Of a DNA stretch of 33,802 nt, positions 8,122 to 14,501 are shown piece after piece. The stretch spans positions 1 to 33,802 of the forward strand of contig VGZY01000001.1 of the NCBI GenBank assembly GCA_016872355.1, given 5' to 3'. Position numbers and translations under genes: made by a program. Under the pieces are notes generated by a model. It saw only the letters and a program-made list of their open reading frames with translations. It was not told the origin of the DNA and ran no database searches. Within the stretch, counting starts at the first letter, position 1. Every line of letters begins with the position of its first letter. Source of the stretch: SAR202 cluster bacterium (GTDB lineage: Bacteria > Chloroflexota > Dehalococcoidia > Lucifugimonadales > VGZY01).

Positions 8122-8913
8122 ATGAAGGTCAAGCTACTCGACTACGAGCGGTCGTTTATTGTCTTTGAAAGCCACTTTGTGAAATTCCCGCCCAAGACGG
8201 TGTCGGACCTGAGGCAGCAGGCGCACAACCGGGCGCGCATCAAGATCGACAGCCTGTGCCGTATTACGGACGCGAAGGGCGTTACCCGCGAGTACTACCT
8301 GGGAGAGTCGTGCAAGACCGAGCGCGTGGGCGTCGGGAAGGACGTTGGGCTATTCACGCAGCCGAACGCGGACTTCCGGCCCGTGATGTCCACGGAAGAT
8401 TCGATCTTCATCAAGAGCTGGGACAAGAACGACAAGGGCGTCATGCTGCAGCCTCCGTCCCTTGGGCCGCAGACGGAGCGGCAGTCGGTCATCACGAAGG
8501 ACGCGTTCTGGAAGTACTGCTTCGTCATCAAGCACCGCGAGGCCGATCTGCTGGAGGATGCTCCGGCGATCATCAAGGCGTCCGACGACGGCCGCCCCGT
8601 CTTCGCCCGCACCGAGTTCGAGAAGGACGGCTACAAGATATTGCTGGAGTACCCCGTCAAGACGTTGAACGTGAGCGAGGAGCACACGGCATTCCAGACA
8701 GACACGGGCCCCGTCCTGTTCCCGGACTTCAGCAAGCCGGTAACGAGGACCGCGCAGGGCTTCTACCTGGCGTTCATCGCGTACAACAAGTCCGATTGGG
8801 CGGAGTTCATTGTCAACCGGCCCACGCCCATCGCGCCCGGCGTATCGGTCAACCACTATTCCGAGAACGCCTGGATAGACAAGTGCAAGAACACCCTGTA
8901 CGCGATAGACTGA
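8122..8913 (+). CDS. Conserved-looking hypothetical protein
   Basis: 263 residues, ATG start with GGAAGG 11 nt upstream. I do not recognise a family. It is soluble, rich in charged and aromatic residues, and lacks a signal peptide or membrane segment. It begins MKVKLLDYERSFIVFESHFV and contains a GxVTREYYLGESCKTERVGV-like segment suggesting beta structure. Codon use matches the neighbours, and the long open frame in GC-rich DNA supports a real gene. It lies 77 nt after the TIM-barrel gene and 16 nt before the next gene, so the three may be an operon acting on one substrate. Confidence 0.7.
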   Translation: MKVKLLDYERSFIVFESHFVKFPPKTVSDLRQQAHNRARIKIDSLCRITDAKGVTREYYLGESCKTERVGVGKDVGLFTQPNADFRPVMSTEDSIFIKSWDKNDKGVMLQPPSLGPQTERQSVITKDAFWKYCFVIKHREADLLEDAPAIIKASDDGRPVFARTEFEKDGYKILLEYPVKTLNVSEEHTAFQTDTGPVLFPDFSKPVTRTAQGFYLAFIAYNKSDWAEFIVNRPTPIAPGVSVNHYSENAWIDKCKNTLYAID

Positions 8914-8929
8914 CGGAGCGTGCTCGCAC

Positions 8930-9295
8930 TTGCCTGAGCTGATCTACCTCGAAATAGAGCAGAACCCCAACTGCGACTACATGCCGATGCAGGTTTACGA
9001 CCCCCACCTGGAGGCCGTGCCGGTGCGGCGCGTTCGCATCGAGGACCCCGGCCACCCGTTCGGGGTGTACGAGGTGACGGGCTGGAGCTCCGAGCGCGGC
9101 GGCACGCCCTGCCCCGCCATGTACGCGCCGATCATGGACTCCGGCGCGGCGGAGGCGCACCTGGTCTACGGCGGCGACTGGGGCGTGCGCCTCCGTCCTG
9201 AAGGCAGCAACGAACCGTGGGACGTATCGAGCCCACGGCAATGGGGCGAGCCGTACGTGATACGGCTCAACAAGGCGGATATTCTGCCTACTTGA
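8930..9295 (+). CDS. Small hypothetical protein
   Basis: 121 residues from TTG 8930 (GGAG at 8915-8918, 11 nt upstream); ATG 8981 is a possible later start. The sequence has no domain I recognise. It is a compact soluble protein with several short beta-prone segments (YLEIEQNPN, PVRRVRIED, AHLVYGGDWGVRLR). It is 16 nt behind the previous gene, as in an operon. Its last 8 nt overlap the end of the minus-strand gene at 9288. Confidence 0.6.
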   Translation: MPELIYLEIEQNPNCDYMPMQVYDPHLEAVPVRRVRIEDPGHPFGVYEVTGWSSERGGTPCPAMYAPIMDSGAAEAHLVYGGDWGVRLRPEGSNEPWDVSSPRQWGEPYVIRLNKADILPT

Positions 9296-9548
9296 ACGCG
9301 ACCACGGGCGTGATCTGCTTCACCTCAGCCTTTGCCACCTTGATCCCCATGGCGCCGTGGGAATCGATCACAGCCTGAGCGTTAGGGGCGTCCGTAAGGC
9401 ACCAGCCCTCACCTTCGCCCATCAGCACGTTGATGGGCTTGACGCCGAACTGGTCCTTCTTGCCGGCCTGCAGGTTAGATTTGATCTGCCCTGCCAACTC
9501 GGCGGGCATCTGCGCGCGCATCTGGTGGTGGTCCATAAAGTTGGGCAT
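9288..9548 (-). CDS. DUF4242-like small protein (ferredoxin-like fold)
   Basis: 86 residues with AAGGAGA just upstream of ATG on the minus strand. It begins MPNFMDHHQMRAQMP and has GWCLTDAPNAQAVIDSH followed by a GIKVAKAEVKQITPV strand. This matches the pattern of the DUF4242/SCO4226-type small proteins (about 80-90 residues, Cys-Leu-x-x-Ala-Pro in the middle, His-rich ends; one member binds nickel). His residues at both ends of the fold could bind a metal. Family placement is by pattern and is moderately sure. It overlaps the convergent plus-strand gene by 8 nt and may share an untranslated 3' region with it. Confidence 0.75.
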   Translation of the reverse strand: MPNFMDHHQMRAQMPAELAGQIKSNLQAGKKDQFGVKPINVLMGEGEGWCLTDAPNAQAVIDSHGAMGIKVAKAEVKQITPVVAFK

Positions 9549-9643
9549 AGACGCGTCTCCTTGAGCGAATTACTCACGGGACCGGGGACGGTTTCCCGCC
9601 GCTCCGGGGCCAGTGGCTGCTGAGGAAAAGTGGGGCCTTACGT

Positions 9644-10099
9644 CTACATCGGCCTGCTCACCCACGGGTCGGGGCCGGGTCCGTTGCCTTCCAATGCCGC
9701 CTTCAGGCGGCCTGTGTAGTGCACCCAGCCCTGGAGGTGGCGATCGGCGGCGGCGGCTGGCAGGCCGGTGTGGCGCAGGCGCAAGATCGTCCCGCCGCAG
9801 TCCGGCGTCAGCGTGACCTCCACCGTGCTCGAGCCCGGAGGGATCGGGCTCCCTTCGTCCTCCCACCCCCATGTGAACACGATCTTCGTGAAAGGCGTGA
9901 CCTCAACGTACTCACCGCGGACGATATCGCGTCCCGTGACGTTCACCCTGTAGGCGCCGCCGGGGCGAGGGTCCATCGTCGCCTCGGTCCCCTTCCATCG
10001 CATCAACTTCACGGGGTCCGTGAAGAACGGGAAGATGGTCTCCGGCCGCGCGTCGATTCTCACGACCTGCTCAACGACGTTACTCGCCTGTCTTTGCAC
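9644..10099 (-). CDS. SRPBCC (AHSA1/START-like) domain protein
   Basis: 151 residues from GTG 10099. It has the typical order of the Aha1-C/AHSA1 branch: VVEQVVRIDARPETIFPFFT, then LMRWKGTEATMDPRPGGAYR, IVRGEYVEVTPFTKIVFTWG, a VEVTLTPDCGGTILRLRHTG strand and a GWVHYTGRL helix. These helix-grip proteins bind hydrophobic ligands, and many are encoded directly behind an ArsR-family regulator, as here. The start lies inside the end of the upstream arsR-type gene (20-nt overlap), so translation is coupled. The ligand is unknown. Confidence 0.88.
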   Translation of the reverse strand: MQRQASNVVEQVVRIDARPETIFPFFTDPVKLMRWKGTEATMDPRPGGAYRVNVTGRDIVRGEYVEVTPFTKIVFTWGWEDEGSPIPPGSSTVEVTLTPDCGGTILRLRHTGLPAAAADRHLQGWVHYTGRLKAALEGNGPGPDPWVSRPM

Positions 10100-10415
10100 G
10101 CTTGCGCAGTCTCCCTTCGTCGGCCTCGGCTTCCAGCTTCAGAAGCTGGAGATTATCGCTCCAGTAGCTTTCCAGGTAAGCCCTGATCTCTTGCATCCCC
10201 TCGGGTCGCGTACGGTAGATGCGCTTCGTGCCCTCGCGGCGGACAGTCACCAGGCGCGCCTCGGCAAGCACCTGGAGGTGCTGCGATATCGCCGGGCGGG
10301 TAACGTCCGGGAAGTTGGAAGAGATGTCCCCCGCCGCCATCTCCTCATCGCGGAGAAGTCGCAGGATCTCCATGCGCCGGGGGTCTGAGATTGCCTTCAG
10401 GGCGAGCTCGATCAT
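10080..10415 (-). CDS. ArsR family winged-helix regulator
   Basis: 111 residues. The winged-helix order is clear: ALKAISDPRRMEILRLLRD, MAAGDISSNFPDVTRPAISQ with the recognition helix at VTRPAISQHLQVLAEA, then the wing LVTVRREGTKRIYRTRPEG. No cysteine-rich metal site is visible, so it belongs to the non-metal-sensing ArsR branch usually paired with SRPBCC proteins. The promoter just upstream has the operator inside its spacer. The ATG stands about where transcription should begin, so the mRNA is probably leaderless. Negative autoregulation is inferred. Confidence 0.92.
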   Translation of the reverse strand: MIELALKAISDPRRMEILRLLRDEEMAAGDISSNFPDVTRPAISQHLQVLAEARLVTVRREGTKRIYRTRPEGMQEIRAYLESYWSDNLQLLKLEAEADEGRLRKRAKTGE

Positions 10416-10422
10416 GGCCCGT

Positions 10423-10456
10423 ATGTTAGCACACGCTTACGTAAGCGTCAACTAAC
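10423..10456 (-). promoter_or_regulatory. arsR promoter with embedded dyad operator
   Basis: On the minus strand TTGACG (10446-10451) and TAACAT (10423-10428) are separated by exactly 17 nt. The spacer and -35 box contain a perfect 16-bp palindrome, ACGCTTACGTAAGCGT (10433-10448). An outer pair, GTTAG (10425-10429) and CTAAC (10452-10456), is symmetric about the same centre. The -10 box ends 7 nt before the ATG at 10415. Confidence 0.75.
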
Positions 10457-10502
10457 GTTATCTTCGGGTTTGCGGTAACACAATCTTCGCCCGGATGGTT
10501 CT

Positions 10503-10829
10503 TCACGGCCTCCGCGCGAGGGCGAGGCCCCAGACGGAGGCCGCGCCGGCCTTCTTGAGCGCGCCGGCGGCGGAGCTCATGGTTGAGCCCGTGGTGACGA
10601 CGTCGTCGACCAGGAGGACGCGCAGGCCGCGGGCGTCCCCATTGCAGGCAAAAGCGCCGCGGATGTTTTCGCGGCGGTCCTTGTCTGTCTCGAGGCTCAC
10701 CTGCGGCGCCGTGTTTTTGACGCGGGAAAGGAGCGCGGCGTTCACTGGCGTGCCGGTGACCTTCGACAGTTCCTTCGACATCAGCTCGGCCTGGTTGTAG
10801 CCGCGGTGGCGCAAGCGCGAAGGGTGCAA
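10503..10829 (-). CDS. comF: ComF family protein, C-terminal phosphoribosyltransferase piece
   Basis: 108 residues from an internal TTG. Homologous sequence in this frame continues upstream to the G-tract at 10901-10907 (HIGALLAEHL, ILPIPLHPSRLRHRGYNQ). The PRPP-binding loop LLVDDVVTTGSTM is present, as is the PQVSLETDKDRRENIRGAF segment typical of ComFC. ComF proteins are needed for DNA uptake in competent bacteria. The N-terminal zinc-finger half is in another frame. Confidence 0.75.
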   Translation of the reverse strand: MHPSRLRHRGYNQAELMSKELSKVTGTPVNAALLSRVKNTAPQVSLETDKDRRENIRGAFACNGDARGLRVLLVDDVVTTGSTMSSAAGALKKAGAASVWGLALARRP

Positions 10830-10906
10830 CGGGATGGGTAGGATGACGTCCGCCGGGATGGGCTGCTCCGCCAGGTGCTCCGCGAGGAGCGCGCCGATGT
10901 GGGGGG

Positions 10907-11202
10907 GCGTAGGACCGCAGGTTGCGGTACTTCAGGCCGTAGACCATCTCGCGTACGGTGCCCTCCATGCGGTATGGCGCCCGCACGCCGTCGAACTTCG
11001 GCGGTTCCGCCAGGCACTTCTGGCAAACGAGCGGCCCGGGCTCGGCGCACACGCGGCAGAAAGGCTCCTTCAGGACGGGCAAGGCAGGACGGCACGCGGC
11101 GCAGAGGAAGACGCCCTCTCGCTTGCAGCTTACGCAGGAGAGCGGGAAGAGGATGTCCAGGGTTGACGAGACTGCCTTCGGCACGCGTTCGGCGATGCGC
11201 AA
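10907..11202 (-). CDS. comF: ComF family protein, N-terminal zinc-ribbon piece
   Basis: Starts at TTG 11202 with a GAGGTG ribosome-binding site. It contains LFPLSCVSCKREGVFLCAAC and CRVCAEPGPLVCQKC, the two CxxC pairs of the ComFC zinc finger, then YGLKYRNLRSYAP where the phosphoribosyltransferase domain begins. At the 7-G tract 10901-10907 the frame shifts; removing one G restores APHIGALLAEHL and joins it to the piece at 10503-10829. Without correction this frame runs on to 10426 with unrelated residues. It is either a pseudogene, a slippage site or a sequence error. Confidence 0.75.
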
Positions 11203-11325
11203 GGAACACCTCAGGTTACCCGGCGTAATGGGACCGGTCCGCAGCGTAGTTTATGTCCTCCGGGTAGAGGCTGCCATAGGCGGTCATAGCAGGTGGTTGC
11301 CGCCTTTTGTCCCCGGGGGACGCGG

Positions 11326-11369
11326 GAATTGTCGGACTGGTCCGACTCGTCCGACCAGTCCGACAATTC
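11326..11369. repeat. Perfect 17-bp inverted repeat (hairpin)
   Basis: Arms 11326-11342 and 11353-11369 are exact reverse complements (core GTCGGACTGG) with a 10-nt loop. The sequence contains repeated GTCCGAC blocks. It lies between the divergent comF start and the tRNA promoter. No T-run follows, so it is not a classical terminator. Its role is unknown. Confidence 0.7.
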
Positions 11370-11398
11370 TGAAGCAACCGACGCCGTGCCGGCGGAAC

Positions 11399-11427
11399 TT
11401 GTAAGTTGGGGGGGTTGCCCGTATCAT
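11399..11427 (+). promoter_or_regulatory. Likely tRNA-Pro promoter
   Basis: TTGTAA (11399-11404), a 17-nt spacer and TATCAT (11422-11427) lie at the right distance before the tRNA that begins at 11446, giving a short 5' leader of about 12 nt. Confidence 0.5.
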
Positions 11428-11445
11428 CTTTATGTTGGTGGTCGC

Positions 11446-11522
11446 CGGGGTGTAGCGCAGTTGGGCAGCGCGCCTGGTTTGGGACCAGGAGGTCCCGGGT
11501 TCAAATCCCGGCACCCCGACCA
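11446..11522 (+). tRNA. tRNA-Pro (anticodon TGG)
   Basis: A full cloverleaf can be drawn. The acceptor stem is CGGGGTG/CACCCCG and the D stem GCGC/GCGC. The anticodon stem CCTGG/CCAGG surrounds loop TTTGGGA with TGG at 11480-11482. The T stem is CCGGG/CCCGG with loop TTCAAAT. Discriminator A is followed by an encoded CCA (11520-11522). It reads CCA and, by wobble, other proline codons. Confidence 0.97.
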
Positions 11523-11648
11523 CCTTCCGCGCGAAGACGAAACGACGGTCATAAACGATGCCCCGCCCTCTCTTTTCAGATGCGAGCGGCGCTTCAGGCA
11601 TTTACCCCCTTCCGGCATCCTGATAAAGTGAATTCTCATCGGCACTGC

Positions 11649-11690
11649 AAGCCGGCCCCGCCGCTGTAGCGAAGGGTCGGCTTCTTCTTT
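11649..11690 (+). terminator. Probable terminator after tRNA-Pro
   Basis: AAGCCGGCCC (11649-11658) pairs with GGGTCGGCTT (11674-11683), with one G-T pair, and is followed by CTTCTTT. It would end the tRNA transcript before the protease genes. Confidence 0.6.
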
Positions 11691-11700
11691 AGTCGGGGGT

Positions 11701-12885
11701 ATGGCTATGAGGCGCAATCTCAGGATAGCGCTGGCCGGGCTTCTCGCCGGGCTCATTTGCCTTGCCCTCCTCTCCCGGCCCTCACCTGCCCGCGCCGCCG
11801 AAGAGACCGTGCATGTCACCCTGATTACCGGCGAAGCGGTGACGGTTACCGTCCGGACGGACGGTACGAAGGTGTACAGCAGACCGTCTCGGTCGATGCC
11901 GAGCCAACCCTCCTCCGGCGTCGCATCCAATTCGATCGGCGGCGGCCATTCCGCAGAGATCGACGGTCTCTTCTTCGATATCGACTACCTCATCGACAAC
12001 GGTTACCACAAGCTGAGCTATCTCCCGGTTGTGCTTACCGCACCCGACCGGCAATCGCTGCCGGCGCTGGCTGCGCTGGCTGCGGCCACAGGTGGCCGCG
12101 TGACGTATGTGTCGCGCCTCATTCCCGCCGTCGCCGTAGAGCTTCCGCTGGCAGGCGTCGCCCAGTCTGCAGGCGCGATCGCAGCCACGCCGGCCGCGAG
12201 CGGTCTCTGGCTGGACGCCACCGCGCGCGCCGACCTCTCCGTGTCCGTGCCGCACATCGGCGCGAACCTGGTTTGGGCGAACGGGTACCGGGGAGAAGGC
12301 ACAATCATCGCCGTTCTGGACACGGGCATTAACTCCGCGCACGACTTCCTTGACGACCTTGACGACAACCCTGCGACGACCGACCCCAAGGTGCTGGAGT
12401 CCCTGGACTTCACGGACACGACCCCCGACGACATACAGGGGCACGGCACGCACGTGGCGTCTACCGCTGCAGGCACCGGCGCGGGCACAGGTAAGACGGG
12501 AGTCGCCCCGCAGGCGTATTTGTGGAGTATCAAGGTCCTCGGGGGCTCCAGCGGTGTCGGTCTGACTTCGTGGATACTGGCGGGGCTGGACTATGCGGCT
12601 CTGGGGCCGGACATGGAAGCTAACACGGGCGACGAGGCGGACGTGATCAACATGAGCCTCGGCAATCCCGTCAACACGGACGGCCGCGACCCGCTGGCCG
12701 CGGCCGTGGACGCGGCGGTAGCGGCGGGGCGTGTTGTCGTGGTCTCCGCCGGCAACCGGGGGCCGAACGCCTCCACGCTCGGCACGCCCGGCGTGGCGTG
12801 GGACGCGATCACCGTCGGCGCGAAGTCTCTGATAGATACAAAGCGTCCTTCTCCAGCCGGGGGCCGACGGCGGACCTGCGGCTGA
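11701..12885 (+). CDS. Secreted subtilisin-like protease 1, N-terminal piece (frameshifted)
   Basis: ATG 11701 is the first start; ATG 11707 is better spaced from GGGGG (11695-11699). A signal peptide (IALAGLLAGLICLALL, cut near ARA-AEE) is followed by a ~170-residue propeptide-like region. The S8 domain has catalytic Asp207 in IIAVLDTGIN and His248 in GHGTHVAST, plus the substrate-binding SLGNP and VVSAGN segments. The frame fails within 12821-12830, right after AITVGA. The next frame supplies VSDRYKASFSSRGPTADLRL and the catalytic Ser. A one-base deletion explains it. The last ~20 residues of this piece are out of frame. It is the first of three adjacent secreted S8 proteins. Confidence 0.85.
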   Translation: MAMRRNLRIALAGLLAGLICLALLSRPSPARAAEETVHVTLITGEAVTVTVRTDGTKVYSRPSRSMPSQPSSGVASNSIGGGHSAEIDGLFFDIDYLIDNGYHKLSYLPVVLTAPDRQSLPALAALAAATGGRVTYVSRLIPAVAVELPLAGVAQSAGAIAATPAASGLWLDATARADLSVSVPHIGANLVWANGYRGEGTIIAVLDTGINSAHDFLDDLDDNPATTDPKVLESLDFTDTTPDDIQGHGTHVASTAAGTGAGTGKTGVAPQAYLWSIKVLGGSSGVGLTSWILAGLDYAALGPDMEANTGDEADVINMSLGNPVNTDGRDPLAAAVDAAVAAGRVVVVSAGNRGPNASTLGTPGVAWDAITVGAKSLIDTKRPSPAGGRRRTCG

Positions 12886-14339
12886 AGCCGGACGTGACGG
12901 CGCCGGGGACGACGATACACGCTGCCGCGCACGACAGCGCGAGCGGGACCGCCGTTATGTCCGGCACCTCCATGGCCGCGCCACACGTGGCGGGGCTGGC
13001 GGCGCTCCTGCGGCAGAAGTACCCGGACCGGTCGCCGGAATTTGTGAAAGCGGCGATCATGAACAACGCCCTCCCGCTGATTAACCTTGCCCTGACCGAC
13101 CAGGGGGCGGGCCGGATAAGGGCCGTGAATTCGATGAACGCGAAGGTGGTGGCGACCGAACCGAGCGTCAGCTTCGGGCGGGTGGCCGCGGGGTCGGACC
13201 CATCGCGGACGATAACGCTGTCATGCACGTGCGAAGAATCCATTTCGGTTAACCTTGCGACGGCCACCACACGCAACGGCTCGTCCGTTACAGGCCCCGC
13301 CGCGCCGGCATCGGTGACCATACCGGCGGGAGGGAATGCGACGTTCCAGCTATCACTCGACACGGGGCCGGACGATGCGGAAGGGACGTACGAGGGCCGC
13401 ATCACGGCCACCTTCACGGGCGGCACCATAACGGTCCCGTACATGTACAGGCTATTCAAGGCGCCGGAGATCTCAATCGAGGGCGCGCCGATTGAGCGCA
13501 GCATTATTCATGTGGGATGGTCCTACGACACTGTTGAGGTAGCCAACAACGGCAGCGGAGACCTGAAGTACCGGCTCGAAGGGCGCGCGGAGGGTTGGCG
13601 GCAGGGAGGGCTCAAGGTCCTGGCAAACGACCCCGCAGGCGACTACACCGGCGCGCCGGTGGATATCCTGCGCGTGGACGGCATTGCGGCAGACGGGTAC
13701 CTGACCATGCGACTGACGTTTGCGACCTCTACGCCTGTGCAAGAAATAGCGGCGGCAATGTACCTGGATATTGACCAGGACTTCCGGACCGGAACACCAA
13801 AGGGAGACATCGGCTGGGAGTATCTCCTCTATTTCGACGGGGCGGCAGAGGAGTCTGTGTTCTACGACCAGACGATGGAGGGGTTAGTCATACCGCTCAT
13901 TCTCGAGGGCAACACGGCCATAGCCGACTGGGAGTTGGAGTACATCGGCAACGACGACGGCGCGATGCACTTCATCGTCGAAGCCGGCCCCGCCGGGACA
14001 ACGACTGTCCTGGACACAGCGCCGGATACCCTCTTCGGCGTGCTGGACGCCGGCCCCGGAATCGCGCCCTGGATGTGCTTCCACCCGTCGTCCGGAACGC
14101 TTGGGCCGGGCGAGTCGCAGACCGTTAACGTGTTCACTCGCTGCAATACGAAGGTCGCCACGACCACCCACGAGGCGCTTATCACGGACATCAGCAATGA
14201 CCACGAGGCCGGAACACAGTCCCTGCCGTTCACTCTCATCGTCACTCAGGCCCCAAGTGTTCCGTCCGCCTCAGCGTGGGCGCTGGCAATTATTACTGCA
14301 TCGCTGGCAGCGGCGGTCTACGTGAAGCGACGCCGCTAA
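12798..14339 (+). CDS. Subtilisin-like protease 1, C-terminal piece with sorting-like tail
   Basis: Homologous sequence begins near 12825 (codons from GTG 12798 to there are out of frame). SFSSRGPTADLRLKPDVTAPG precedes the catalytic Ser codon at 12969-12971 in SGTSMAAPHVAGLAAL. After the S8 domain come a beta-rich Fn3-like region (about 13150-13470) and a second beta domain with VDGIAADGYLTMRLTFAT and YLDIDQDFRTGTPKGDIGW, the latter Ca-loop-like. The C-terminus reads VPSASAWALAII, then a membrane segment and KRRR, like IPTL/PEP-CTERM-type tails. Without the N-terminal half (Asp, His, signal peptide) it cannot be an exported active protease. Confidence 0.85.
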   Translation: MGRDHRRREVSDRYKASFSSRGPTADLRLKPDVTAPGTTIHAAAHDSASGTAVMSGTSMAAPHVAGLAALLRQKYPDRSPEFVKAAIMNNALPLINLALTDQGAGRIRAVNSMNAKVVATEPSVSFGRVAAGSDPSRTITLSCTCEESISVNLATATTRNGSSVTGPAAPASVTIPAGGNATFQLSLDTGPDDAEGTYEGRITATFTGGTITVPYMYRLFKAPEISIEGAPIERSIIHVGWSYDTVEVANNGSGDLKYRLEGRAEGWRQGGLKVLANDPAGDYTGAPVDILRVDGIAADGYLTMRLTFATSTPVQEIAAAMYLDIDQDFRTGTPKGDIGWEYLLYFDGAAEESVFYDQTMEGLVIPLILEGNTAIADWELEYIGNDDGAMHFIVEAGPAGTTTVLDTAPDTLFGVLDAGPGIAPWMCFHPSSGTLGPGESQTVNVFTRCNTKVATTTHEALITDISNDHEAGTQSLPFTLIVTQAPSVPSASAWALAIITASLAAAVYVKRRR

Positions 14340-14501
14340 GGTACCGCTACACTGGTCCGATTCGTTACACTAACGGACTAGTCTTCTCTTCAAGCGCGGG
14401 CTGCCCTTCCGCCGCATCGTAAAGGCGTTGATTAAGGTCACTTGCGCCGCTATATTACGCCGCACAACGCACAGTCTTCGCCCTTCAGGAAATACCGCAA
14501 A

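Noticed and set aside
9295-9643. Additional small plus-strand gene (frame 9357-9623)
   Set aside because: It lies opposite the DUF4242-like gene, and its translation shows no conserved pattern or ribosome-binding site.
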